This document shows positions 17,562-26,253 of a DNA stretch of 64,000 bases, piece by piece; positions within the stretch are counted from its first letter, which is position 1, and every line of letters begins with the position of its first letter. Under the pieces are notes generated by a model that saw only the letters and a program-made list of their open reading frames with translations, did not search any database and was not told the origin of the DNA. The position numbers and the translations under genes are program-made. Origin of the DNA: Actinomycetes bacterium. GTDB taxonomy: Bacteria > Actinomycetota > Acidimicrobiia > Acidimicrobiales > Microtrichaceae. The stretch is from NCBI GenBank assembly GCA_024222295.1, contig JAAEPF010000017.1, forward strand, positions 248,001-312,000, given 5' to 3'.

Positions 17562-18848
17562 TCAGCGGGGGACGTCGGTGAAGGGGATTCCCTTGTCGAC
17601 CCGGGGTTCGCCGGGGAGGCCGAGCACACGCTCGCCGATGATGTTTCGCTGGATCTCGTCGGACCCGCCGGCGATTCGATAGCCGGGGGCGCCGAGCAGG
17701 TGCTCGCCCCACTCCCATGTGCCCCACTCGCCGGTGTCGGCACAGATCCGCGGCCCGAGGATCCGCGAGGCGACCTCGCCGACCAGCGTCAGGCCCTCGG
17801 TCCACATCAGCTTGCCGAGTGAACTCTCGGGTCCCGGAGTGCCTTCGCGTGCCAGTGCCGCGGCGCGGCCGTTGAGCATCGCCTCGACCCGCTTGTGCAC
17901 GTAGACGCGCGTGAGGTCGTCTCGTACGCGCGGGTCGTCGGTCACGCCCATTGCACGCGACATCGCGAGCAGTTGTGGCCACCGCCCACCCGGTCGGTCG
18001 CTTCCCGCCGCGCCCGACCCGTCGGAGTGATCGCGCTCGAATCCGAGGGTGGTGAGTGACACCTTCCAGCCCTCGCCGGCCTCGCCGAGTCGCATCGAGT
18101 CGGGCAGTCGGCAGTCGGAGAAGAACACCTCGTTGAAGGACGTGCCCCCGCTCATCTGGCGGATCTGGCGGATCTCGATGCCATCCGCGTCCATCGGCAC
18201 GAGGAACGCGGTCATGCCCTTGTGCTTGGCGGCGGTCACATCGGTGCGGGCGATCAGTAGCCCCCACTCGCAGAACTGGGCGCCGGATGACCACACCTTC
18301 TGGCCGTTGATGACCCATTCGTCTCCGTCGAGGTCGGCCTTGCAGGACAGCCCGGCCAGGTCGGAGCCCGCACCGGGTTCGGAGAACAGCTGGCAGCACA
18401 GCTCCCGCGCGGAGAGGAACGAGGCGACGAAACGCTCTTTCTGCTCGTCGGTGCCGAACACTGCGACCGTGGGCGATATCAGGTCGGTGGTGACGCTGAA
18501 CGACTCGTGGCCTTCGGGCACCCGGTAGTTGCGCTCGAGCGCGCCGAATGCGCGGGCGTGGTTCTTGGTGAGGCCGAGTCCGCCCCGTTCGGGGTCCTCG
18601 GTGATGGCGTGGAATCCTTCGGTGGCCTTGAGCTGCTGCCAACGCTGGGCATCGGCGAGCACGGCCTTCTCTTCGTCGAAGGTCAGGTCGTGGAACACCG
18701 CCACGCTGAACTCGCCTTCACCCCAGGCGATCTCGCCCTCGCCCGATCCATCGGCGGAGGCGCCGAGTGGCTCGCCGTGCAGGGCCAGCCAGGCGGCGGC
18801 GCGTTCGGTGAACTCCTCGAGTGATTCCGCCACTGCTTCGTCCGGCAC
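17562..18848 (-). CDS. Acyl-CoA dehydrogenase
   Basis: A 428-residue flavoprotein of the acyl-CoA dehydrogenase family, introducing a 2,3-double bond into an acyl-CoA. Signature segments: LFSEPGAGSDLAGLSCKA, WVINGQKVWSSGAQFCEWGLLIART, and the C-terminal GGSDEIQRNIIGERVLGLPGEPR. It resembles the large ACAD group used in steroid and branched-chain catabolism more than short-chain fatty-acid enzymes. ATG 18848 is divergent from the TetR gene, with operator copy 2 between them. Substrate unknown. Confidence 0.92.
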   Translation of the reverse strand: MPDEAVAESLEEFTERAAAWLALHGEPLGASADGSGEGEIAWGEGEFSVAVFHDLTFDEEKAVLADAQRWQQLKATEGFHAITEDPERGGLGLTKNHARAFGALERNYRVPEGHESFSVTTDLISPTVAVFGTDEQKERFVASFLSARELCCQLFSEPGAGSDLAGLSCKADLDGDEWVINGQKVWSSGAQFCEWGLLIARTDVTAAKHKGMTAFLVPMDADGIEIRQIRQMSGGTSFNEVFFSDCRLPDSMRLGEAGEGWKVSLTTLGFERDHSDGSGAAGSDRPGGRWPQLLAMSRAMGVTDDPRVRDDLTRVYVHKRVEAMLNGRAAALAREGTPGPESSLGKLMWTEGLTLVGEVASRILGPRICADTGEWGTWEWGEHLLGAPGYRIAGGSDEIQRNIIGERVLGLPGEPRVDKGIPFTDVPR

Positions 18849-18856
18849 CGGGACAA

Positions 18857-18876
18857 ATTAACCGCTTGGTAGGTAG
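18857..18876. promoter_or_regulatory. Operator copy 2 of the TetR-type palindrome
   Basis: Sequence ATTAACCGCTTGGTAGGTAG, the weakest match of the six. It sits 8 bases upstream of the acyl-CoA dehydrogenase start (-) and 31 bases upstream of the TetR start (+). This is the usual place for an autoregulatory TetR site. Confidence 0.6.
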
Positions 18877-18907
18877 CCGGTCGAAGGCGCCGCCTACGAT
18901 CAGCGCC

Positions 18908-19540
18908 GTGGCATCCAGGACACCACGACTCGGCCGCCCACCGGCGTCCGACTCGGCCGAGACACGCAACAAGCTCATCGCGGTGGCGCGGCGCTGCTTC
19001 GCGGACCACGGCTATGAGGCCACGACCAACCGGATGCTGGCCGCCGAGGCCGGCATCACGACCGGCGCGATCTACCACTACTTCGACTCCAAACTCGCCA
19101 TCTACACCGCCGTGCTCGAAGAGGTCCAGGAGCGGGTGTACCACCGCTTCACCGAGGCAGAGGCGTCGGCCGACACGTTCGTCGACAAGCTCCAGGCCGT
19201 CTACGAGGTGGCTCACGAGCTCAACCGGGATGACCCGACCCTGGCGCGGTTCCTCGGCTCGGCGCGGATCGACAGGCAGCGCAACCCTTCCTTGTCGGCG
19301 GAGTTGGGCGCGGCCGACACTCGGGGTGGGGGGTTCTTCGAGGCGATCGTGGACCGGGGCATCAAGACCGGCGAGGTCCGAAAGAGCGATCGCGGGGAGC
19401 TGCTCACCTGCATCCGGGCGTTCAACGTCGGACTGACCGACGGCCTGTCGGGTGACAACGACGAGCACCGGGCGGCAGTGGACGGCTTCATGCTCGTGCT
19501 TCACGGCTACGTCGCAGGCCATTCGGAGCGAGGGAATTAA
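18908..19540 (+). CDS. TetR-family regulator, likely controller of the 10-33 kb catabolic regulon
   Basis: A 210-residue regulator. The N-terminal helix-turn-helix is NRMLAAEAGITTGAIYHYFDSK, a canonical TetR DNA-binding domain. The C-terminal ligand domain contains EVAHELNRDDPTLARFLGSAR. GTG 18908 is preferred because it gives a short basic arm (SRTPRLGRPP) before the HTH. It is divergent from the acyl-CoA dehydrogenase gene, and its stop codon lies inside operator copy 3. Inferred role: a repressor released by a pathway intermediate, perhaps an acyl-CoA. Confidence 0.88.
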   Translation: MASRTPRLGRPPASDSAETRNKLIAVARRCFADHGYEATTNRMLAAEAGITTGAIYHYFDSKLAIYTAVLEEVQERVYHRFTEAEASADTFVDKLQAVYEVAHELNRDDPTLARFLGSARIDRQRNPSLSAELGAADTRGGGFFEAIVDRGIKTGEVRKSDRGELLTCIRAFNVGLTDGLSGDNDEHRAAVDGFMLVLHGYVAGHSERGN

Positions 19541-19555
19541 CCGAGCGGTTAGTAT
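19536..19555. promoter_or_regulatory. Operator copy 3 of the TetR-type palindrome
   Basis: Sequence ATTAACCGAGCGGTTAGTAT, close to a perfect palindrome (AACCGAGCGGTT). It overlaps the TetR stop codon (TAA 19538-19540) and lies 91 bases upstream of the SDR start at 19647. The right half gives TAGTAT, which could serve as a -10 element. Confidence 0.75.
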
Positions 19556-19646
19556 CTGCGATCCACGGCCGACGCGGTCGTGAAGCACGGCCAGAAGGGC
19601 CGCACACAGAGGCCAGAGTGGCCGGAGACAACAGGGGGCAAATCAC

Positions 19647-20426
19647 ATGGGTCAGCTCGACGGCAAGGTCGCGTGCATCACGGGCGGAACACGCAGCATC
19701 GGGCGCGCGTGCGCCGAGGCATTCCTGCGCGAGGGCGCCAACGTCGTTGTCAACGGCAAGGACGCCGAGAAGGGCGCCACGGCGGTCAAGGAGATGGGTG
19801 GCGGCGACAACGTCCACTTCATCCAGGGCGACGTGTCGAAGAAGGAAGACTGCCTGGCCCTGATCCAGGGCACTGTCGACCACTACGGCCGCATCGACAT
19901 CCTCCACGCCAACGCAGGCGGTGTGCAGGGTCCCGGCCCGGTCACAGCGGTCGCCGATGCGGACCTGCAGGCCACCTTCGAGTGGAACTTCTGGCACACG
20001 TTCTGGACGATGCAGGCGGCGCTCGGCCACATGACCGAGCAGGGCTTCGGCCGGATCATCGCCACCTCGTCGGTGGAGTCCAAGCGGGGCACCCCCGGAC
20101 TCTTCCCCTACAGCGTCAACAAGGCGGCCATCAACGCCCTCGTGCGTTCGGCGGCCCAGGAGGTCGGCACGCTCGGCATCACGGTCAACGCGATCGCGCC
20201 GGGCGCCATCGAGACCGACGCGATGAAGAACGACGCTCCGGCCGCGGCCGACGCCATGGGCATGTCCTACGAGGCGCTCAAGGAGATGTTTGCCGAGGGT
20301 TCGGCCATCAAGCGGCTCAACCTGGTCGACGAAGTCGCGGCCGTTGCTGTGCTCCTGGCCTCCGACGCCGGCGCCGGCATCACCGGCACCGTCCTCTCGG
20401 TCGACGGCGGCACCGCCACCTACTGA
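19647..20426 (+). CDS. SDR-family oxidoreductase
   Basis: A 259-residue classical SDR. Cofactor motif TGGTRSIG, structural NAGG, and catalytic Ser in ATSSVES with YSVNK. The C-terminal AGITGTVLSVDGG is typical. It is a single-gene transcription unit with operator copy 3 upstream and a strong hairpin downstream. It presumably oxidises a hydroxyl group in the pathway controlled by the same TetR; which one cannot be said. Confidence 0.88.
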   Translation: MGQLDGKVACITGGTRSIGRACAEAFLREGANVVVNGKDAEKGATAVKEMGGGDNVHFIQGDVSKKEDCLALIQGTVDHYGRIDILHANAGGVQGPGPVTAVADADLQATFEWNFWHTFWTMQAALGHMTEQGFGRIIATSSVESKRGTPGLFPYSVNKAAINALVRSAAQEVGTLGITVNAIAPGAIETDAMKNDAPAAADAMGMSYEALKEMFAEGSAIKRLNLVDEVAAVAVLLASDAGAGITGTVLSVDGGTATY

Positions 20427-20449
20427 CCCGGACCACCAGGACCCGACTC

Positions 20450-20486
20450 CAGGGGGTGCGCTCGCCTGTCGGCAGAGCACCCCCTG
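20450..20486. terminator. Inverted repeat, probable bidirectional terminator
   Basis: Arms 20450-20459 (CAGGGGGTGC) and 20477-20486 (GCACCCCCTG) are perfectly complementary over 10 bases. The intervening 17 bases include GCTC and GAGC, which offer an alternative inner pairing. It lies between the convergent SDR (+) and small Rieske-partner gene (-). No clear U-run follows. Confidence 0.6.
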
Positions 20487-20509
20487 CGCGTCGGTTGAGC
20501 GCGGTCGGC

Positions 20510-20734
20510 TCAGTGGGAGTCGGGCTCCGCGATGCGGTGGTGGGCGATCTGGGGGGCGGCCACCCAGCCGGCCAGCTGGGGATCGCACTCGCGCAGTTCG
20601 CCCTCGATCCACGACCCGTCGGGGCGGAACCGGCCCCAGCGGTCACCCGAGGTGACCTTCACCACGACCATGCCGTCGATCTCGCCGTCGCGCTCGTGAA
20701 GGGCGCCGGTGAGTGGATGCACGATCCCCTTCAC
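20510..20734 (-). CDS. Small protein coupled to the Rieske oxygenase
   Basis: A 74-residue protein with no family I recognise. It reads like a compact beta-rich domain (GMVVVKVTSGDRWGRFRPDG, then WIEGELRECDPQLAGWV). Its ATG overlaps the stop codon of the Rieske oxygenase (ATGA), which argues strongly that it is real and made together with it. It may be an accessory or small subunit of the oxygenase, but it is too short to be a normal ring-hydroxylating beta subunit. Last gene of the operon. Confidence 0.65.
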   Translation of the reverse strand: MKGIVHPLTGALHERDGEIDGMVVVKVTSGDRWGRFRPDGSWIEGELRECDPQLAGWVAAPQIAHHRIAEPDSH

Positions 20735-22155
20735 GACTGCTCTCCTGATGGCTGAGCGTCCGGGTCACCGGTGCCGGCCTCGACATATGCGTCGAGCTTG
20801 TCGTGCAGCCAGCGGATCTTCGATTCCTGGTAGTTGCCGAGCACCACACCCGAGCGACGTGTGGTCTCGAGGCCGCGCTGTACGCGGGCCATGTTGTACA
20901 CGTCCTGGTTGAACACCTTGCCGAGCATCCCCAGCTCGGGCGCGTCGATGAAGCTCTCATCCTCGCCGAGGAAGTGGATCGGCTCGTTTAGCGGGCGCTC
21001 GCCGTCGAAGGGTGCCAGGAAGAAGCACTCCATGATCGAGCTGCGGTGGTCATCGCCATTGGGCCGGAACCGGTAGACGATGCGATTGAATGCACCCCAC
21101 GGATGGAAGTTGGGAAACACCGTGTAGTCGATCGAGTCCATCAACTCGGCGTCCGACATGTCATCGACCCGGTCCCCGGCGACGGGCCGCCAGCGGTCAC
21201 GACTCGCTTCGGCTCCCACGGCCCGCATCGACTCGTCCTCGCCGACGGGCATCGGGGAGGGGTCGTCGACGCGGGTGTCGGTCATGGCGCGCATCATCTC
21301 GTCCTGGGTGGGGGTCCAGTCGAGCAGCGGGCTGGGGGTTCCGCCGGCGGTGATCACGCGGGCGAAGTTGTCCCAGATGTCGATCTGGCTGTTGGTGTCG
21401 CCCAGATAGGGGAGGATCTGCGGATGGGTGGCCCCCACGTGGAATGCCTCACAGAACGCCTCCTGGGCCACCTTCCAGTTGGCGTGGATCACCTTGGCGA
21501 CGTGCGCGCCCGTGTAGCGCTTGGCGAGGTCCCAGTCCTCGAACTGCTCCACGATCCCGCCGAGGAAGTCCTCGAGCCGCCCGGCGTCGGGATCCGGGTT
21601 GATCATCACGAACCCGGCCCACGTGCCAACCTTGCACTCGGGCAGTGAGAACTCCTCGGGCTCCACGTGCTCGAAGTCCCAGCTGGCGGGGATCGACTTG
21701 AGCCTGCCGTCGTTCTCCCAGGCGAACCCGTGGAACGGGCAGCGGATCTCGCTGCAGCGCCCGGCGTAGTCCTTGAGCCGGCGGCCGCGGTGCAGGCAGG
21801 CGTTGGGGTACGCCTTGATCTCGTCGGGTGCTGTGCGGATGACCACGAAGCTGTCGCGCACGATCTCGTAGACGATGTGGTCGCCGACCTCGGGGATGTC
21901 GCTCTCGCGGCAGGCGAACTGCCAGACCTTGCTCCAGAGGTGCTCGACCTCCAGCTCATGGAACTCGCGCGACGTGTAGTGCGCGACCGGCACGTCGTCG
22001 GAGCCGAGGTAGCGCGGCGACTCGAGGCGCAGCACGTCAGGCACCTTGTGGGTGTCGGTGTCGAGCAGTTGCTGGTAGGTGATGCCGGGGGAGCGGGCGG
22101 TGCCCGCAGCCGCGTCGGCTGCGGCACCTACGCCGGAGTTGTCCGCGGCGGTCAT
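20731..22155 (-). CDS. Rieske-type ring-hydroxylating oxygenase, alpha subunit
   Basis: A 474-residue oxygenase. The Rieske [2Fe-2S] ligands are Cys120-x-His122 and Cys139-x2-His142 (NACLHRG and RCPFHGFAW). The non-heme iron site is in the catalytic domain around NWKVAQEAFCEAFHVGATHP. It would hydroxylate a hydrophobic substrate using electrons from a ferredoxin and reductase; neither is encoded nearby. It overlaps the SDR gene upstream and the 74-residue gene downstream by four bases each. Confidence 0.92.
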   Translation of the reverse strand: MTAADNSGVGAAADAAAGTARSPGITYQQLLDTDTHKVPDVLRLESPRYLGSDDVPVAHYTSREFHELEVEHLWSKVWQFACRESDIPEVGDHIVYEIVRDSFVVIRTAPDEIKAYPNACLHRGRRLKDYAGRCSEIRCPFHGFAWENDGRLKSIPASWDFEHVEPEEFSLPECKVGTWAGFVMINPDPDAGRLEDFLGGIVEQFEDWDLAKRYTGAHVAKVIHANWKVAQEAFCEAFHVGATHPQILPYLGDTNSQIDIWDNFARVITAGGTPSPLLDWTPTQDEMMRAMTDTRVDDPSPMPVGEDESMRAVGAEASRDRWRPVAGDRVDDMSDAELMDSIDYTVFPNFHPWGAFNRIVYRFRPNGDDHRSSIMECFFLAPFDGERPLNEPIHFLGEDESFIDAPELGMLGKVFNQDVYNMARVQRGLETTRRSGVVLGNYQESKIRWLHDKLDAYVEAGTGDPDAQPSGEQS

Positions 22156-22946
22156 TGGACGTCCTTGGGGTCATAGTTGACTGCCCGGTGGGTGCGGCCG
22201 CCGGCCACGAGGATCATCTGGCCGGTAACCCAGGCAGCCGCGTCGGAGGCGAGGTAGACCACCGCGCCGGCGATGTCGTCGGGCGTGCCCGCTCTACCGA
22301 GTGGCACCGAGGCGACGATCTCGTCGATCTTGCGCGGGTTGGAGGCGAGCGTCGACTTGAACGCCTCGGTGAACACGGGCCCCGGCGCCACCGTGTTCAC
22401 CCGGATGCGGGGTGCCAGTTCGAGCGCGAGGGTCTGGCTCATGTTGTTCATTCCGGCCTTGGCAGCGCCGTACGGGCCGGTCATGGGGGAGCCGCGGGTA
22501 CCGGCACCCGAGGAGATGTTCACAATTGACCCCGAGTCGCCCATGTAGTGCGCCGCGGCCTTGCAGCCCTGGAACGCTGAGGTGAGGTTGAGCTCCAGCT
22601 GTGCGCGGAAGGTGTCGTCGGGGGTCTCGACGAGCGTGCGGGTCTTGTGGTCGTCAGAGCCGCCGACGTTGTTGACCCAGATGTCGAGCCGGCCGAACGC
22701 CTCGATGCTGCGGCGGCCGATCTCCTCGGAGAAGTCGCGGATGTCGCCGGCGGCGATCAGTGCCTTGCGGCCCCGGTCGCGCACGCCCTCGGCGGTCTCC
22801 TCGAGGTCGTCCTTGCGGCGGGCGTTGAGCACCACGTCACAGCCGAAGTCGGCCAGACCCCATGCGATTCCCCGTCCGATGCCCTGCCCGGAGCCGGTGA
22901 TCACGGCTACCCGGTCGGTCATGTCGAATGCTTCGCGCAACCCCAT
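22152..22946 (-). CDS. SDR-family oxidoreductase
   Basis: A 264-residue SDR with TGSGQGIG, NNVGG and the active-site Ser/Tyr-Lys in NISSGAGT and YGAAKAGMN. The C-terminal VTGQMILVAGGRTH is family-like. First gene of the SDR-Rieske-small protein operon. The start ATG 22946 is only 9 bases from operator copy 4, so a leaderless or nearly leaderless transcript is likely. It could act as a dehydrogenase of a Rieske hydroxylation product. Confidence 0.88.
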   Translation of the reverse strand: MGLREAFDMTDRVAVITGSGQGIGRGIAWGLADFGCDVVLNARRKDDLEETAEGVRDRGRKALIAAGDIRDFSEEIGRRSIEAFGRLDIWVNNVGGSDDHKTRTLVETPDDTFRAQLELNLTSAFQGCKAAAHYMGDSGSIVNISSGAGTRGSPMTGPYGAAKAGMNNMSQTLALELAPRIRVNTVAPGPVFTEAFKSTLASNPRKIDEIVASVPLGRAGTPDDIAGAVVYLASDAAAWVTGQMILVAGGRTHRAVNYDPKDVQ

Positions 22947-22955
22947 TCGGCAGAA

Positions 22956-22975
22956 ACTAACTCAGCGGTTAGTTT
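22956..22975. promoter_or_regulatory. Operator copy 4 of the TetR-type palindrome, in a 36-base divergent intergenic region
   Basis: Sequence ACTAACTCAGCGGTTAGTTT. Counting the flanking AA it has 8-base perfect arms (AAACTAAC and GTTAGTTT). It fills most of the gap between the divergent SDR (-) start at 22946 and molybdopterin oxidoreductase (+) start at 22983. On each strand the half-site TAGTTT could be the -10 element with transcription starting at or next to the ATG, so one bound repressor would shut both operons. Confidence 0.78.
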
Positions 22976-22982
22976 TTCGCAC

Positions 22983-25169
22983 ATGGCCGAGAAACGGAAG
23001 ACCTTCTGCCGGGTGTGCCACGCAGCATGCCCGATGGAGATCGAGGTCGAGGCGGGCACGCGGGTGCTCTCGGTCGCCGCGGACCGCTCCGACCCGCTCT
23101 TTGGCGGCTACACGTGCATCAAGGGCCGCCAGCTCGCGGACCAGCACCACCACCCCGACCGGCTGCGGTCGTCGCTCCGGCGGGCGGGTGCCGGGTTCGA
23201 GCCTGTCGCGTCGTCGGTCGCGCTCGACGAGATCGCGGCGCGCATCTCAGACATCGTCGCTGAGTACGGCCCCAGGGCCGTCGCCAGCTACACGGGCACC
23301 GGCGCCTTCCAGAACTCCACCTCGGTGCCGGTGACCGCCGCCTGGCACGCCGGGTTCGGCTCGCCGAGCTTCTACACCTCGATCACGATCGACCAGCCGG
23401 CCCATCGCGCGGCCGGATTGCGCATGGGCGCGTGGGAGGCGGGCTGGGACAACTTCACCGACGCCGATGTGTCCCTCGCCGTCGGCTACAACCCGCTCGT
23501 GTCGAGCTACGGACCGGCCGGGGGACTGCAGGGCACTGATCCGTTCGTGAAACTCCGCGAGTCGAAGGCTCGTGGCCTGAAGCTGATCGTGCTGGATCCC
23601 CGCCGCACCGAGCTGGCGGCCTCGGCCGACGTATGGCTCCAGGTGCAGCCCGGTGAGGACCCGACGCTGCTGGCGGGGATCATCCGGCACATCATCTCGA
23701 ACAAGCTGTACGACGCGTCGTTCTGCGAGCGCTGGGTCGACGGGGTCGACTCGCTCGCCGGGGCGGTCGAGCCCTACACCCTCGACTACACCTCGGCGCG
23801 TGCGAAGGTGCCTGCCGGCGACATCGTGGCGGCCGCGGAGTTGTTCGCCGCCGGCCCGCGGGGTGCGGCGGGCACCGGCACGGGCCCCAACATGGCACCC
23901 CATTCGATGCTCTCCGAGCACCTCACCCTGGCGCTCAATGTGCTGTGTGGCCGTGTACGCCGTGCCGGCGAGACGCTCGAGAGCGGCGCGTTCCTCACCC
24001 CGGGCGACACCCGGGTGGCGCGGGCGATCGCGCCCGGCGACCCGGCGCCGGGCGCCGCACACCGCGTGGGCGGGCTGTCGGGCATGCCCGGCGAGATGCT
24101 CACCAACCGCCTGCCCGAGGAGATCCTCGAGCCGGGCGAAGGCCAGGTGCGGGCGCTCATTTGCTCGGGAGGCAACCCGGTGGTGGCGTTCCCCGACCAG
24201 GTACTCACGGAGAAGGCGCTCGCCGCGCTCGACCTGCTCGTGGTGATCGACCCGCGCATGACACCCACCGCCGAGATGGCCGACTACGTGATAGCCCCGC
24301 GCATCGAGCTCGAGCGGGCCGACGTGCCGCACATCATGGACAACCGCATGCCCGGCGTCTACACGAACTACACGCCGGCGGTGCTGGAGGTGGAGGACGA
24401 CCTGGTGAGCGAGTGGGAGGTGTTCGCGGGGATCGCGGCCCGCAACGGCACCGAGATCGAGCTGCCCGGCGGCCGCATCCCGCACGCCGACGGCAAGGTC
24501 GGCGAGTCGGTCGACGACGACACCATCCTCGACCTCGTGTATGCGAAGGCTCGCATGCCCATGCAGGAGATCCGGGCCAACCGTGGCGTGCTCCACGACG
24601 ACAAGGTGCAGGTGGTGGACGCGGCCGACTCCGATACCGCCCGCTTCGACGTGGCACCTGCCGACGTGATCGAGGAACTGGCCGCCGTGCGGGCAGAGTC
24701 GACCGGGCTCGACCGTCTCGATGGCTTCGACGCCGACGCCTTCCCGTTCCGGTTGGTGAGCCGGCGGATGAAGCACGTGATCAACAGCCTCGGCACGGAG
24801 CTGCCGCGGCTGGCGAAGGTGGGCACTACCAACCCGGCGTTCATGCACCCCGACGACCTCGAGTCGCTGGGCGTCGTCGACGGCGAACTGGTGCTCATCG
24901 AGTCGCCCCATGGCGAGGTCACCGGAGTGGCCGCGGCGGCCGATGATGTGAAGCCCGGCGTGGTGTCGATGTCGCACTCGTGGGGCGGCGCGTCGGGCAG
25001 CGACTTGGGCGGTGCGGAGGACGGTGCCGCCGTGCGCGCCCACGGCGTGCCTACGAACCGACTTGTGACGGTCGACTCGGGCTTCGACCCGATCACGGGC
25101 ATGGCCGTGCAGAGCGCGATCCCGGTGCGGGTGACGGCAGTCGACTCAGCCGGGGCGGGGACCGACTGA
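22983..25169 (+). CDS. Molybdopterin-dependent oxidoreductase (DMSO reductase family)
   Basis: A 728-residue enzyme. The N-terminal [4Fe-4S] ligands are Cys9, Cys12, Cys16 and Cys45 (CRVCHAAC then GGYTCIKG). Molybdopterin-binding segments include YTGTGAFQNST, LIVLDPRRTELA and the C-terminal dinucleotide-binding domain (FRLVSRRMKHVINS). There is no Tat signal, so it is cytoplasmic. No in-frame selenocysteine TGA occurs. First gene of a plus-strand operon with the zinc dehydrogenase, DUF35, thiolase, phosphatase and ligase genes. It could hydroxylate, hydrate or reduce a pathway intermediate; the reaction cannot be read from sequence. Confidence 0.9.
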   Translation: MAEKRKTFCRVCHAACPMEIEVEAGTRVLSVAADRSDPLFGGYTCIKGRQLADQHHHPDRLRSSLRRAGAGFEPVASSVALDEIAARISDIVAEYGPRAVASYTGTGAFQNSTSVPVTAAWHAGFGSPSFYTSITIDQPAHRAAGLRMGAWEAGWDNFTDADVSLAVGYNPLVSSYGPAGGLQGTDPFVKLRESKARGLKLIVLDPRRTELAASADVWLQVQPGEDPTLLAGIIRHIISNKLYDASFCERWVDGVDSLAGAVEPYTLDYTSARAKVPAGDIVAAAELFAAGPRGAAGTGTGPNMAPHSMLSEHLTLALNVLCGRVRRAGETLESGAFLTPGDTRVARAIAPGDPAPGAAHRVGGLSGMPGEMLTNRLPEEILEPGEGQVRALICSGGNPVVAFPDQVLTEKALAALDLLVVIDPRMTPTAEMADYVIAPRIELERADVPHIMDNRMPGVYTNYTPAVLEVEDDLVSEWEVFAGIAARNGTEIELPGGRIPHADGKVGESVDDDTILDLVYAKARMPMQEIRANRGVLHDDKVQVVDAADSDTARFDVAPADVIEELAAVRAESTGLDRLDGFDADAFPFRLVSRRMKHVINSLGTELPRLAKVGTTNPAFMHPDDLESLGVVDGELVLIESPHGEVTGVAAAADDVKPGVVSMSHSWGGASGSDLGGAEDGAAVRAHGVPTNRLVTVDSGFDPITGMAVQSAIPVRVTAVDSAGAGTD

Positions 25170-26212
25170 TGCAGGCGGCGATCATCGACGGCGAGCGCAA
25201 CGTGGTGCTGCGCGAGTTCCCCGACCCCACTCCTGCGCCTGATGGTGTGGTGGTCGACGTGGCGTTCTGCGGGATCTGCGGCACCGACGTGCACGCGTAC
25301 ACCTCGGGCCGTCCGTACCGGGCGGCGGTGTGTGGCCACGAGTGGATGGGCACTGTGTCGGCTGCCGGAAGCGACGTGTCGTCGGTAAGCGAGGGCGACC
25401 GTGTTGTGGTCGGGGTGCCGGAGCCGTGCGGACGGTGCGCCCAGTGCCGAGCAGGCAACACCGCCCACTGCGCTGTGGTGGTCGACATGGTGCATGGGCG
25501 TGACGCCACCGCTCCAGCGCATGGCGGGTTTGCCCCGCGCATCTCCGTGACCGCCGGCCGGCTGGTCGCCGCCAACCCGTCGCTCGACGACGAGACGCTC
25601 GCGCAGGTGGAGCCGGTCACGGTGGCCCTGCACGCCGTGAACCGCAGCGAGTTGGGGGAGGGCGACACGGCTGTGGTGCTCGGTTCCGGCCCGGTGGGGC
25701 TCACCACGATGCAGTGCGCGGCAGCAGCCGGCGCAGGCCAGGTGTTGGTGGTCGAGCCCGACTCCGCCCGCCGCACGCTCGCCGAGTCGCTCGGCGCCAC
25801 GGCCGCCGCAACCCCGGAGGCCGCAGCCGACATCGTGGCCGACCGCACAGGCGGCCTCGGTGCCGATGTGGTCTACGAATGCGTGGGCAGCAGCGAGGCG
25901 CTGGGCGCGGCAGTCGGCCTCGGGCGCCGGGGCGCAACCGTGTGCCTCGTGGGCCTCGCAACCGGCCAGATGTCGATCGAACCGGGGGAGTGGCTGCGCA
26001 ACGAGGTCACCGTCACCGCCGCCCTCGGCTACCTGCACCACGAGTTCGCCGACGCGATGGACCTGCTGGCCGACGGCAGGGTCCAGGTCCGCCCGCTGCA
26101 CACGTCGACCACGCGCGTCGACGCGCTGGCGGCCACACTCGAAGAGCTGGCGGTGGGTGGGTCCGGCCAGCTGAAGGTCCTCGTCAACCCCAACTGGGTT
26201 GGCGACCAGTAA
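25169..26212 (+). CDS. Zinc-dependent medium-chain alcohol dehydrogenase
   Basis: A 347-residue MDR enzyme. Catalytic zinc region: CGICGTDVHAYTSG and GHEWMG; the structural zinc cysteines are in CGRCAQCRAGNTAHC. The nucleotide-binding motif is VVLGSGPVGL. It overlaps the molybdopterin gene by one base (TGATG). Family members oxidise alcohols or polyols with NAD(P). It probably oxidises a hydroxylated intermediate of the same pathway. Confidence 0.9.
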   Translation: MQAAIIDGERNVVLREFPDPTPAPDGVVVDVAFCGICGTDVHAYTSGRPYRAAVCGHEWMGTVSAAGSDVSSVSEGDRVVVGVPEPCGRCAQCRAGNTAHCAVVVDMVHGRDATAPAHGGFAPRISVTAGRLVAANPSLDDETLAQVEPVTVALHAVNRSELGEGDTAVVLGSGPVGLTTMQCAAAAGAGQVLVVEPDSARRTLAESLGATAAATPEAAADIVADRTGGLGADVVYECVGSSEALGAAVGLGRRGATVCLVGLATGQMSIEPGEWLRNEVTVTAALGYLHHEFADAMDLLADGRVQVRPLHTSTTRVDALAATLEELAVGGSGQLKVLVNPNWVGDQ

Positions 26213-26253
26213 CAAGTCCGAAGTCCGACCACGGCAGGTTCCGGAGGGTCCCA

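Noticed and set aside
23247-25043. A 598-codon minus-strand frame opposite the molybdoenzyme
   Set aside because: His/Arg-rich antisense shadow with no recognisable domain.
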